Shown in pieces: positions 44,516 to 52,123 of a stretch of DNA of 64,000 bases (its first letter is position 1; every line of letters starts with the position of its first letter). A model generated the notes under the pieces. It worked only from the letters and a program-made list of their open reading frames with translations. It did not search any database and was not told where the DNA came from. The translations under genes and the position numbers were made by a program. This DNA comes from Thalassomonas actiniarum (GTDB lineage: Bacteria; Pseudomonadota; Gammaproteobacteria; Enterobacterales; Alteromonadaceae), in the NCBI RefSeq assembly GCF_000948975.2, contig NZ_CP059735.1, forward strand, positions 3,224,001-3,288,000. Direction: 5' to 3'.

Positions 44516-46051
44516 TCAATTAGCAAAATATTCATAACTACTTTGTAAACCAAGCGGTAGGCCAAGTTGCCAGTAGAGCAATAAAAATAGACTCCAGACG
44601 ACGATAAATACGACGGAGTAAGGCAGCATCAATGCCGTTAAAGTACCAATGCCCGAGCTGGTAACATAGCGCTGACAATAGACCACAACTAAGGGAAAGT
44701 ATGGCATCAACGGAGTTATGATATTCGTACTGGAGTCACCAATACGGTAGGCAGCCTGTGCTAAATCAGGCGAGATGCCCAGCTGCATCAGCATGGGGAT
44801 GAATATCGGGGCTAACAATGCCCATTTGGCAGAAGCCGAACCGACGAATAAGTTAATAAATCCCGTAAGAAATATAATACCGACGATGGTAAACTGTGCC
44901 GGAAGCGCCATAGCCTTTAAGAACTCAGCTCCTTCAACCGCCAATAACACCCCTAAGTTAGATTGCCCAAACGCGTAAATAAACTGAGCAATAAAAAACA
45001 TGATGACTAAGTAATATCCCATACTCGACATGGCTTTACTCATGCCTTCAATGGCTTGTTTTGAATTACGTATCTTGCCTATGGCAATGCCATACACCAG
45101 GCCAGGAATGAAAAACAGCAAGAAAATTAATGGCACAATGGATTTCATTAACGGCGACGAAAAAGACGTGAGTGAGCCATTGTCATCTCGCCAGGGAGAA
45201 GTATCAACACTTGCACTGAATACCATAACCACAGTACCAACTACTATGGCAAGTAATGCCCAACGCAACGCCATGCGTTCTTCTTGTTGTAATGGCTCCA
45301 TGGTTGGCAAGTCACTGAGATCGCCATCGAGTTTATTTTCTGTCAACTTAGGTTCGATAATTTTGTCGGTAATCGCCCAGCCAAGCACTGTAATCACTAT
45401 TGAAGAGACCGCTGTGAAATAGTAATTATTCAATGGGTTTAATAAAATATTAGGGTCTAGTAATTGAGCACCCGCTTGCGATATTCCCTGCAACATGGGG
45501 TCGAGCGCTGAAGGAACAAAGTTTGCCGAAAAACCGCCCGATACACCGGCAAAGGCCGCAGCGATGCCTGCTAAGGGGTGGCGACCTGCAGCATAAAATA
45601 TTACACCGCCCAGAGGGATCACCAATACATAGCCCGCATCTACCGCCGAGTGACTGACAATACCGACTAAAATCACCATAGGAGTCAACAGCCAAGTGGC
45701 GGTTTTGGCCATGATTGCCCTCAGGCCTGCATTGATAAAGCCGCTATATTCGGCGACACCAATACCAAGCATGGCAACTAAAACCACGCCAACCGGATGA
45801 AAGTGTGAAAAGTTGTTTACCATGACTGAGAAGAACTGAGTAAGGGCCGGGCCACTCAATTGGTTGATTACCTGTATTCCTTGGCCAGATCTTGGATCGA
45901 CGGCTTCAAAACTGACGCCGGACAGTGCCCAGGATAAGCCCCATACCAACAACAATAAAAAGACAAATAATGCAGCAGGATCTGGCAATCGATTACCAAT
46001 TATTTCTACGCGATTAAGAATGCGCTGCACTCTTGACGGTTTTGCGTCCAT
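44516..46051 (-). CDS. AbgT-family transporter
   Basis: 511 residues, about 11-13 transmembrane helices. GVSGGFSANFVPSALDPML and GDSSTNIITPLMPYFPLVVV are the two hairpin motifs of the AbgT family, to which the p-aminobenzoyl-glutamate carrier and the MtrF/YdaH drug exporters belong. It should exchange substrate with protons or sodium. N-terminal residues are cytosolic. The gene lies between the IS110 element and an attC-like stretch. Long for a cassette gene but not excluded. Confidence 0.9.
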   Translation of the reverse strand: MDAKPSRVQRILNRVEIIGNRLPDPAALFVFLLLLVWGLSWALSGVSFEAVDPRSGQGIQVINQLSGPALTQFFSVMVNNFSHFHPVGVVLVAMLGIGVAEYSGFINAGLRAIMAKTATWLLTPMVILVGIVSHSAVDAGYVLVIPLGGVIFYAAGRHPLAGIAAAFAGVSGGFSANFVPSALDPMLQGISQAGAQLLDPNILLNPLNNYYFTAVSSIVITVLGWAITDKIIEPKLTENKLDGDLSDLPTMEPLQQEERMALRWALLAIVVGTVVMVFSASVDTSPWRDDNGSLTSFSSPLMKSIVPLIFLLFFIPGLVYGIAIGKIRNSKQAIEGMSKAMSSMGYYLVIMFFIAQFIYAFGQSNLGVLLAVEGAEFLKAMALPAQFTIVGIIFLTGFINLFVGSASAKWALLAPIFIPMLMQLGISPDLAQAAYRIGDSSTNIITPLMPYFPLVVVYCQRYVTSSGIGTLTALMLPYSVVFIVVWSLFLLLYWQLGLPLGLQSSYEYFAN

Positions 46052-46229
46052 GTTGAGCCCCGAATTTGATTGAATTTTACTCTACCGATATTAACGAACA
46101 TATCGAAAAATTAAAGAGAAATTATAGGATTATGTAAACATTATCAATTCATGGAGCCGGGTCGGTAAACACGACTGAGTATGAGAAAACAGTGGAGTAG
46201 CCCATTAGCCAGCATATAACATTAACTTA

Positions 46230-46473
46230 TAGTTTGACCGTTTCATTTATTTATAGATTTACCTTTTCCTTAAATGGGTGGAACATGCTTCTGTTGGCTA
46301 CGAATAGTGAGGCGCGAACAGACTATGTTCATAACAAGACGTTCGAGCCAACAGAAGTGACTTGTTTCAAAACGCATACTCAGGGATTTTCGTTGCACCG
46401 ACTATCTATAAGACCTGCGAGAAACGAGTTTTCAGCATATTCCAGTAGTTACTTTACGCCGAGGAGGTTAGAA
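46230..46473 (+). ncRNA. Candidate bridge RNA in the IS110 left end
   Basis: The transposase gene is preceded by a leader with a perfect 12-base stem (CTTCTGTTGGCT at 46288-46299, AGCCAACAGAAG at 46346-46357) around a 46-base loop, then further short inverted pieces up to GAGGAGG. In IS110 elements of this layout the left end is transcribed as a bridge RNA whose loops pair with target and donor DNA. The assignment rests on place and fold. Confidence 0.5.
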
Positions 46474-47736
46474 ATGAAAGCCCCTACTGTCGATGATTTC
46501 GCTGCTTTAATTGGAATTGATTGGGCAGATCAAAAACATGATATCTGCGAGAACCCTACCGGTTCTAAAAAGTACCTTCATTCCGTTGTTTCGAGTAAGC
46601 CAGAATCCATTGATAATTGGGCTATGAACCTAAAAATACGTTATCCAAACAAGCAAGTTGCCATCGCTTGTGAACTTCAAAAAGGACCACTCATTAATGC
46701 TTTGAGCAAGTATTCTCATCTTACGATATTTCCTCTCAACCCTTCTAGCGTCGCCAAATATCGGCAAGCATTTACACCTAGTGGAGCCAAAGACGACCCT
46801 TCAGATGCTTATTTACAGGCTGAAATCTTGGCGCTTCACATGGATAAATTAACGGTAATTCAGCCAGAATCAGCAGAAATCAGAGCATTGTCACAACTTG
46901 TGGAGTATCGTCGAAAGATAGTGCAAGACCGTGTCGATTTAACAAATAAAATTACAGCAACACTAAAAAACTATTATCCACAGGTACTTGAGTGGTTTTC
47001 TGAAAAAGACACGATTATTTTTTGTGACTTTATCAAGAAATGGCCATCATTGATGCAGGCAAAGAAAGCTAAAAAACAGTCCTTACAGACTTTCTTCAAT
47101 CAACATAATTCCCGATACCCGGAAGTAAATGCAACTAGAATTTCGTTAATAAAAAAGGCGACTACGCTAACCGATGATCTGGGAGTTATTGAACCTAATA
47201 AGATCTTGATTGAGATTTTAATACCCCAACTCAAAGTACTGATTAAAGGGATTGAACAGCTGGACAGTGAAATAAAGCAACGTTATAAAAAGCAAAAGGA
47301 TAGGGTTATTTTTGATAGTTTCCCTGGAGCTGGGCCTCAATTAGCCCCTCGCTTACTTGCTGCATTTGGCACAAAACGTGACCGATATACTGATGCATCG
47401 GCACTTCAAAAATATGCAGGCATTGCCCCTGTTATTGAGCGCAGTGGTAAACAAAAGTGGGTACATTGGCGGTATAGTTGCCCAAAATTTTTAAGGCAGA
47501 CATTTGTGGAATGGGCAGGGTTATCTGTACGCTTTTCATTTTGGGCAAAAGCTTATTATGAACAACAAAAAAGCAAAGGTAAGCCACATAATGTGATTAT
47601 CAGATCACTGGCTTTCAAATGGATAAGGATCGCATTCAGGTGTTGGAAAACCCGAACACCTTACAATGAATCTATGTACCTGGAAGCTTTAAAAAGACGG
47701 GACTCACCGCTGTTAAAGTTTGCTGTTGGCGCTTAA
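46474..47736 (+). CDS. IS110-family DEDD transposase
   Basis: 420 residues from ATG 46474, which follows GAGGAGG at seven bases; frames further up lack a start signal. LIGIDWADQKHDICE gives the first Asp, ACELQKG the Glu and KDDPSDAYLQAE the Asp pair of the RuvC-like DEDD domain. A coiled-coil middle (YRRKIVQDRVDLTNKITATL) leads to the Transposase_20 domain with FDSFPGAGPQLAPRLLAAFG and RSGKQKWVHWRYSCP, whose Ser is the presumed nucleophile. All catalytic parts are intact, so the element may still be active. Confidence 0.92.
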   Translation: MKAPTVDDFAALIGIDWADQKHDICENPTGSKKYLHSVVSSKPESIDNWAMNLKIRYPNKQVAIACELQKGPLINALSKYSHLTIFPLNPSSVAKYRQAFTPSGAKDDPSDAYLQAEILALHMDKLTVIQPESAEIRALSQLVEYRRKIVQDRVDLTNKITATLKNYYPQVLEWFSEKDTIIFCDFIKKWPSLMQAKKAKKQSLQTFFNQHNSRYPEVNATRISLIKKATTLTDDLGVIEPNKILIEILIPQLKVLIKGIEQLDSEIKQRYKKQKDRVIFDSFPGAGPQLAPRLLAAFGTKRDRYTDASALQKYAGIAPVIERSGKQKWVHWRYSCPKFLRQTFVEWAGLSVRFSFWAKAYYEQQKSKGKPHNVIIRSLAFKWIRIAFRCWKTRTPYNESMYLEALKRRDSPLLKFAVGA

Positions 47737-47753
47737 TTTTTAGTTGTGGTCCA

Positions 47754-47774
47754 CCTCAGGGCGTGTTGTTAGGC
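47754..47774 (-). other. Half attC-like site abutting the IS110 element
   Basis: The minus strand reads GCCTAACAACACGCCC from the stop of the next gene. GCCTAAC fits the RYYYAAC inverse core exactly and AACAACACGCCC looks like the left arm of an attC. After CTGAGG the match stops, as expected if the insertion sequence interrupted the site. The other half is not clear, unless TGTTATATGC near 46206 is its end. Confidence 0.5.
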
Positions 47775-48170
47775 ATATTTTTCTAATACTTCGGGAATAG
47801 AGAATATCGGCAACAAGCCGTTGGCATTCTTGATCTGTTCATCTTGAGTAAGGAAAATCCCATCATTTCCTCTTTCACAGCATAAATTAATAAACATTTG
47901 TAGTTCTTTGTTTTGCTTTCTTTGCTGCTTGGAGGTCAGTTGAAGGATTAGATACAAAGCCAAAGGGGTACCGGTATAAAGGGTATACTGATGAGAAAAA
48001 ATATCCCAAAGACCATCATTTATTGCGTCTAGTTGCTCATCTTCGTCAGCATTTTCATCAACCATCAAGTTAATAAGTTTAGTAAAATACTTTCTATCAG
48101 CAGGACCTCTACAAGTGTTGTATTTGCTGAAGTCTGCATTTTCTATATCTCCGATATTAGCTAGTTCCAA
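47769..48170 (-). CDS. Unknown cassette-type protein
   Basis: 133 residues, soluble, acidic N-terminus (GDIENADFSKYNTCRGPADR) and mainly helical. No signal peptide, no known motif. It probably starts with TTG at 48170, since the only purine-rich ribosome-binding candidate (AGGGGGCG) lies in the preceding attC-like end. This placement, gene start joined to one site and stop joined to another, is the format of an integron cassette. Confidence 0.6.
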   Translation of the reverse strand: MELANIGDIENADFSKYNTCRGPADRKYFTKLINLMVDENADEDEQLDAINDGLWDIFSHQYTLYTGTPLALYLILQLTSKQQRKQNKELQMFINLCCERGNDGIFLTQDEQIKNANGLLPIFSIPEVLEKYA

Positions 48171-48256
48171 TAACGCCCCCTGCTATGCCTAATGCCAGCC
48201 ATAATTTGCTGCCTGAAGCGTAGCGTAAGGCGCTCAAATGGATAGTCTTGTTATGT
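48169..48256 (-). other. attC-like site between two unknown genes
   Basis: Minus strand: CATAACAAG ... GCATTAGGCATAGCAGGGGG followed by CGTTAT. The start resembles the TAACAA opening of Vibrio repeats and the end TTAGGC...GGGCGTTA is close to the end of those repeats. Length 88. The best full-length candidate in the window. Confidence 0.5.
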
Positions 48257-48260
48257 TTCA

Positions 48261-48689
48261 TCACCACACATTAAATGAAAAATGAAACGCAATTGCAATC
48301 AAGAATAAGATGAAACCAGTAAGCCTGATACGCTTTCCAAACTTATAATACTGATGTTCATTATCTCGCTTATCATAATGATCTATGACAACTGACAAAA
48401 GATATGCGCATAAACAAATCATACCGGCATACACTAACCATGCTGCAAGACCTGAAAAATGGAAAATATCACGTCTACTTGGAATATAAAGATCATCCGT
48501 ATAAACTCCATATGCACCATAAAATAGTAACGATATTGAAAGTATTATGTGGAGCAAACGATTACCAATCGATATTGAGTTGGGAATGTAATTCCCCTCA
48601 CCATCTACTTGCCTAACAGGCGCATCAAGGTCTACCTCTGACTGTAGTTCCGATGCTCTTTGACTATCATCCATATTTTTACTCTTCAT
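48261..48689 (-). CDS. Small three-helix membrane protein, unknown
   Basis: About 142 residues. A polar N-terminus of 40 residues precedes helices LHIILSISLLFYGAYGVY, FSGLAAWLVYAGMICLCAYLL and IRLTGFILFLIAIAFHFSF. The start is uncertain (ATG 48689 chosen; ATG 48674 and an upstream GTG are possible) because there is no good ribosome-binding site. Not recognised. Its stop touches the attC-like site. Confidence 0.6.
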   Translation of the reverse strand: MKSKNMDDSQRASELQSEVDLDAPVRQVDGEGNYIPNSISIGNRLLHIILSISLLFYGAYGVYTDDLYIPSRRDIFHFSGLAAWLVYAGMICLCAYLLSVVIDHYDKRDNEHQYYKFGKRIRLTGFILFLIAIAFHFSFNVW

Positions 48690-48701
48690 CTGTATAACCA
48701 C

Positions 48702-49281
48702 AAAAATACGCTTAGAGCGTAAAAAATATTTTTAACAGTCAATAACTTCGTAAATATCATATAAATTATTTTTCGAGAAACTATTATAATTTGGCTCCAT
48801 TCGATATCACAAGCTGAAACATATCGCAATAATCGACGGGAGGTACTAGCGCCCAGCGATATTGGCGCGCAATTAATTTATAGCCTTGAATACGCCCAGT
48901 ATGAGCATGGACTAATGAGGTGAAATACCTCTGTAGGAAGAACACCATTTATTAACTTATTATTAGACGCTAAAGACCAGCGAATGGCAAGAACTTATCC
49001 GCGAGCGCCAGCAAAACTATGTACTAATGAACAAGAGCATCATATGAGGCGTAGGCTGGAGAGCGAGTACTTCGCAGTATCGGTCAGTTCATTGAAAAAT
49101 GCCTGAAACTGGTGGTGACTGCACTTCACTATCCTAAATGAAGCGCCCGGTGTAAACCCGCATGAAGGATGCTATTGGTAAGGGCTGGCTAGTGCCAACC
49201 CTTACCCGATTAAAATTGATTGCAACGACCTCTAATATGGTTACTTAACCATAGCTGAGCAATACAACTTACCACAGGCTC
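48702..49281. other. 580-base region with no intact gene; possible retroelement remnant
   Basis: No convincing reading frame. The right part has GAAGCGCCCGGTG, AACCCGCATGAAGG, then the hairpin GTAAGGG...CCCTTAC (49178-49205) followed by CCGATTA. This order resembles the last two domains of some group II introns, but the first of these is degenerate. The left part is AT-rich and probably holds the promoter of the membrane protein gene. Confidence 0.35.
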
Positions 49282-50664
49282 TTAACGTGAAAACCAAACA
49301 CCGATTTGTGAGCCAATATTGGTTACATTCTCCCCTGCCCCTGAACTGTTCGTTGCCCCTTCGGGGCGTTGCGGGTAGTGATTACCTTGATCGTCCATGA
49401 AGACAAGCTGCTTGTCTGGAAGGTTTTGGAAAATAATCACAAAAGAAGAGCCGCCATAGTTGAACATCCCCATTTCCTGGCCCTTGGTGACGGTAGCCCC
49501 TGCTGTCATCTGATCATTGAATGTAATTGTTGACACTTCGCTCATGCCCAAGGGAATGCAGCAAATATAACCGTAATCAGGGGTTTCAATCACCATCAAA
49601 CCACGAGCATTGACTTCAGCAAGATATGGTAATGAGGCCGTTGTTGCACCGCCAAAATCCGGCAGAACGAGCTTATTAAAATAGGCTCCAGGAATACTGA
49701 TTGGATCAAACAAAATCTTACCGTTTGCCGGCACCCACCAACGGTGGAAATTATAAGGATTGAGATATGTCTGGAACACGTATCCGCCCTCAAAGAGTGA
49801 AGGCAAATCATATTCATCAATGACACTCTGTTGCTCCGGCAGTGGAGAGCTGAGGATATCGTGCAACGAGTAGTTCATGTCTTTGAACCAAAAAGTGTCA
49901 TCCTTATTCACCTGCCAATCCCAGCGGAACAAGGAGCCGTCATTAGGACAATTTACGATTTGGTTATTGTCAGGAGCGGCAATAGGACGAGCGCTGGCAG
50001 AATCTTTGAATTGACGCGTAAAAAACGAATTCCAGGATGACCAGTAAGGAAGTGTTGGGCTGTCCTTCTTCCACAGATCAAATTGATAAGAAGCTTTAGC
50101 TTTTCTTGACAACCATTGCTCTCCCTCGACGGAGAATCCCTGTGCGGAGGCTGCTGTGCCGAGGAATTCATGCCATTTGTTCAATACCGCTCCCATCTTT
50201 TGATTAAACTCAGGCAGTCCCAAAAGCTGAGAACCTGGCAAGGTTGGATCAATTCCCACCGTGAACCCGGAAAAAGGCAAACCAACAAGATCATCATTAA
50301 TGTAACGGGGCCACCAAGTCAGCAGATAATTGCATACAAGTGCGAAAAAAGCAGCATTAGGAATCAAAGGGATCGGTACACCATCCGTATCTAAATCTGG
50401 GGTGTCCCGCATAGTTTTATTCTGGCGACAGGCCGTAGTCATCAAATAGGACACTGTAGGATCATTTGTAAGATATTCGAATAGCGCTATCACGGTAGGA
50501 TCAATCCAACATTCATCTCCCTGAATTGTTTCGACTGTTCCGGCTGCTTCACTCACTTCCGCATGAAACTTTAACCAACTTTCGCTTCCGGGCTCAGGAA
50601 GCCACCCGTGTCTATAACTGCTTGGGTATGGTAGCGCTTTGGCTGAATTGTATAAACTGCTCAT
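49282..50664 (-). CDS. Phosphatidylserine decarboxylase-family protein
   Basis: 460 residues from ATG 50664 after AGGGAGAAGG. An N-terminal helical domain of about 190 residues (the PSDC-type extension) precedes the decarboxylase fold. FFTRQFK, GGYVFQTYLNPYNFHRWWVP and MGMFNYGGSSFVIIFQ are the typical motifs; the GGSS segment is where the family self-cleaves to make its pyruvoyl group (usually LGST or GGSS-like). It may act on phosphatidylserine or on a tryptophan-like small substrate, as some members with this extension do. Membrane insertion is not evident. Confidence 0.85.
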   Translation of the reverse strand: MSSLYNSAKALPYPSSYRHGWLPEPGSESWLKFHAEVSEAAGTVETIQGDECWIDPTVIALFEYLTNDPTVSYLMTTACRQNKTMRDTPDLDTDGVPIPLIPNAAFFALVCNYLLTWWPRYINDDLVGLPFSGFTVGIDPTLPGSQLLGLPEFNQKMGAVLNKWHEFLGTAASAQGFSVEGEQWLSRKAKASYQFDLWKKDSPTLPYWSSWNSFFTRQFKDSASARPIAAPDNNQIVNCPNDGSLFRWDWQVNKDDTFWFKDMNYSLHDILSSPLPEQQSVIDEYDLPSLFEGGYVFQTYLNPYNFHRWWVPANGKILFDPISIPGAYFNKLVLPDFGGATTASLPYLAEVNARGLMVIETPDYGYICCIPLGMSEVSTITFNDQMTAGATVTKGQEMGMFNYGGSSFVIIFQNLPDKQLVFMDDQGNHYPQRPEGATNSSGAGENVTNIGSQIGVWFSR

Positions 50665-50910
50665 ATAAACCTTCTCCCTTATAATGCTTAACGATATAAA
50701 TAGAAATCTTAAGCCATCCATTTTCCATTGATGTATTGCAAAGGAATTATAGTATGAGGAAGAAAAAACTCCATGACACCAGACAGTTAATACGATGTGT
50801 CCAGCTGCTAACATCCGCCTGAACAGCGAACCGCTTGTGGCCAAGCTGCTGCGCCTGCACACAGCTTGGCTTTTATTTGACCGTTATTGGCCGGTTTATT
50901 TCTCCGTTAT

Positions 50911-51174
50911 TTACCTATCCTGCTTAGGGCTGATGAGAAGTTCACCCTGATTTACCGTAATACTAACCTTTTGTCCAATGGGAAAACCGGCCAGCTTAAG
51001 CCACTTTCCCCTGAGCACGATGCAAGGTTCAAGTTTTACCGGCACATAGTTAATACCTATGCCGCGGGTTTTCGAAGCCGTGCAACAAACAGTTTCTTGC
51101 ACGGTAAGTTGCCGATAAATAGGATATTTTACTTTTGCCGAGCCAAGCTCTGACGTATGATGACATTCAGCCAT
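50911..51174 (-). CDS. SymE-like type I toxin
   Basis: 87 residues. The C-terminal half, CIVLRGKWLKLAGFPIGQKV followed by SITVNQGELLISP, matches SymE, an AbrB-fold protein that in E. coli acts as an SOS-induced RNA-targeting or nucleoid-condensing toxin controlled by the antisense RNA SymR. AGGAG precedes the ATG. A matching antisense gene cannot be seen by eye; the 298-base gap upstream (51175-51472) holds no gene, and the partial CTGTA half-sites there do not make a proper LexA box. Confidence 0.8.
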   Translation of the reverse strand: MAECHHTSELGSAKVKYPIYRQLTVQETVCCTASKTRGIGINYVPVKLEPCIVLRGKWLKLAGFPIGQKVSITVNQGELLISPKQDR

Positions 51175-51472
51175 GACGTACTCCTGGTTAGTTCGTTGTG
51201 GTTAGCGACCTCTGGGTGTTGGTAGCACTCAGGGGTTGCGCCTTTGCTTGCTGCATAAATAGCAGCCGTTGACTATTGAAGGTACTGGAAGTGGTGCTCT
51301 CCTGATGTCGGTGGATTGCACTATTAAATAAAGACCTTTTTGGCGGATAAATCAGGCCGGGGTTGTATTTAGTATTGGGCTTACTTATACATACTGTATG
51401 GATTGCTGTACACAGGATTAAACACTTTGGAAAACATTGTATTATTGAGTTAACACAATCGCGGCACTCTTG

Positions 51473-51919
51473 TCAGGTTGATTCGCTTCTTATCTCGTTT
51501 CTCAACTGCATCAGAAGTACGCCTAGTCGGTTTTTACCATTCCCCTTTGGGCCAATTCCCCAATATTTATCAAATGGTGAATTTTCAACTAACTCTTTTT
51601 TGCCGGTGCCAAGCAATACCGCTTTCAGTTCAGGTTTTTTAAACTTTTCTCTCAGCCCAGCGAGCATGATCTCTTCTTTGACTGCGTCCCAATCCCGGCG
51701 GATAGGCACGGCTCGCGACTGTCCTAAGTCTTTCGCTTGCTTTGGAGAGCCACAATTTAAAATTTTATCAAATTGCTCTGTCCCCTCAAATTTCATGGCC
51801 TGAAAATAATGCTCCATAGTTCGCCATTTATGTCCATCAAGCACAAAACCAAATCCGGCAAAGTTTGATAGCTGATAATATTTGTCTTCTTTATTAAAGA
51901 AGTAGATCGTTTTCGCCAT
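51473..51919 (-). CDS. NADAR family protein (YbiA-like)
   Basis: 148 residues from ATG 51919. YYQLSNFAGFGFVLDGHKW, TMEHYFQAMKFEG, GSPKQAKDLGQSR and NRLGVLLMQLR are the signature segments of NADAR proteins, N-glycosidases acting on riboflavin intermediates or, in anti-phage systems, ADP-ribosylated molecules. The gene is preceded by GGCTGTTAGGC on its strand, an attC-like end. Cytosolic. Confidence 0.9.
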   Translation of the reverse strand: MAKTIYFFNKEDKYYQLSNFAGFGFVLDGHKWRTMEHYFQAMKFEGTEQFDKILNCGSPKQAKDLGQSRAVPIRRDWDAVKEEIMLAGLREKFKKPELKAVLLGTGKKELVENSPFDKYWGIGPKGNGKNRLGVLLMQLRNEIRSEST

Positions 51920-51930
51920 ATATTCCCGGA

Positions 51931-51985
51931 GCCTAACAGCCAACAAATCTTTCGCTGGTGTTGTTTTGGTTAATTTAACTGTTTC
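51931..51985 (-). other. attC-like end before the NADAR gene
   Basis: The minus strand reads CAGCGAAAGATTTGTTGGCT followed by GTTAGGC twelve bases before the NADAR ATG. GTTAGGC matches the core GTTRRRY exactly. The left half of the site is not recognisable. Confidence 0.4.
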
Positions 51986-52065
51986 TTGGACTTCATTCTT
52001 AAACGAATTTGAAAAATAGCAGCGAGGATAATCTCAAGGATACCAAACCCTGGTGCAGCAGTGCT

Positions 52066-52111
52066 GTGTTAGCGTGCCTTTATAAAAGCTTTACAATAAG
52101 CACGCTAACAC
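52066..52111. terminator. 12-bp perfect hairpin after the OsmC-YcaO gene
   Basis: GTGTTAGCGTGC and its exact complement are separated by 22 bases, 13 bases from the YcaO stop. It may end ycaO transcription. The GTTAGC/GCTAAC ends are reminiscent of recombination cores but alone do not prove one. Confidence 0.5.
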
Positions 52112-52123
52112 TAGTTCACCGCT

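Larger units (their letters stand above)
46216..47758 (+). mobile_element. IS110-family insertion sequence
   Basis: The element comprises a structured noncoding left part (about 260 bases), the DEDD transposase and a short right end. Its limits are estimated: the right end near 47758 where the attC-like half-site starts, the left near 46216 after GCATATAACATTAAC. IS110 elements lack terminal repeats and target duplications, so the edges cannot be fixed from one sequence. It is inserted in the accessory array. Confidence 0.7.

Noticed and set aside
51380-51420. LexA-like box upstream of the SymE-like gene
   Set aside because: CTGTA half-sites are present but not in the CTGT-N8-ACAG spacing.
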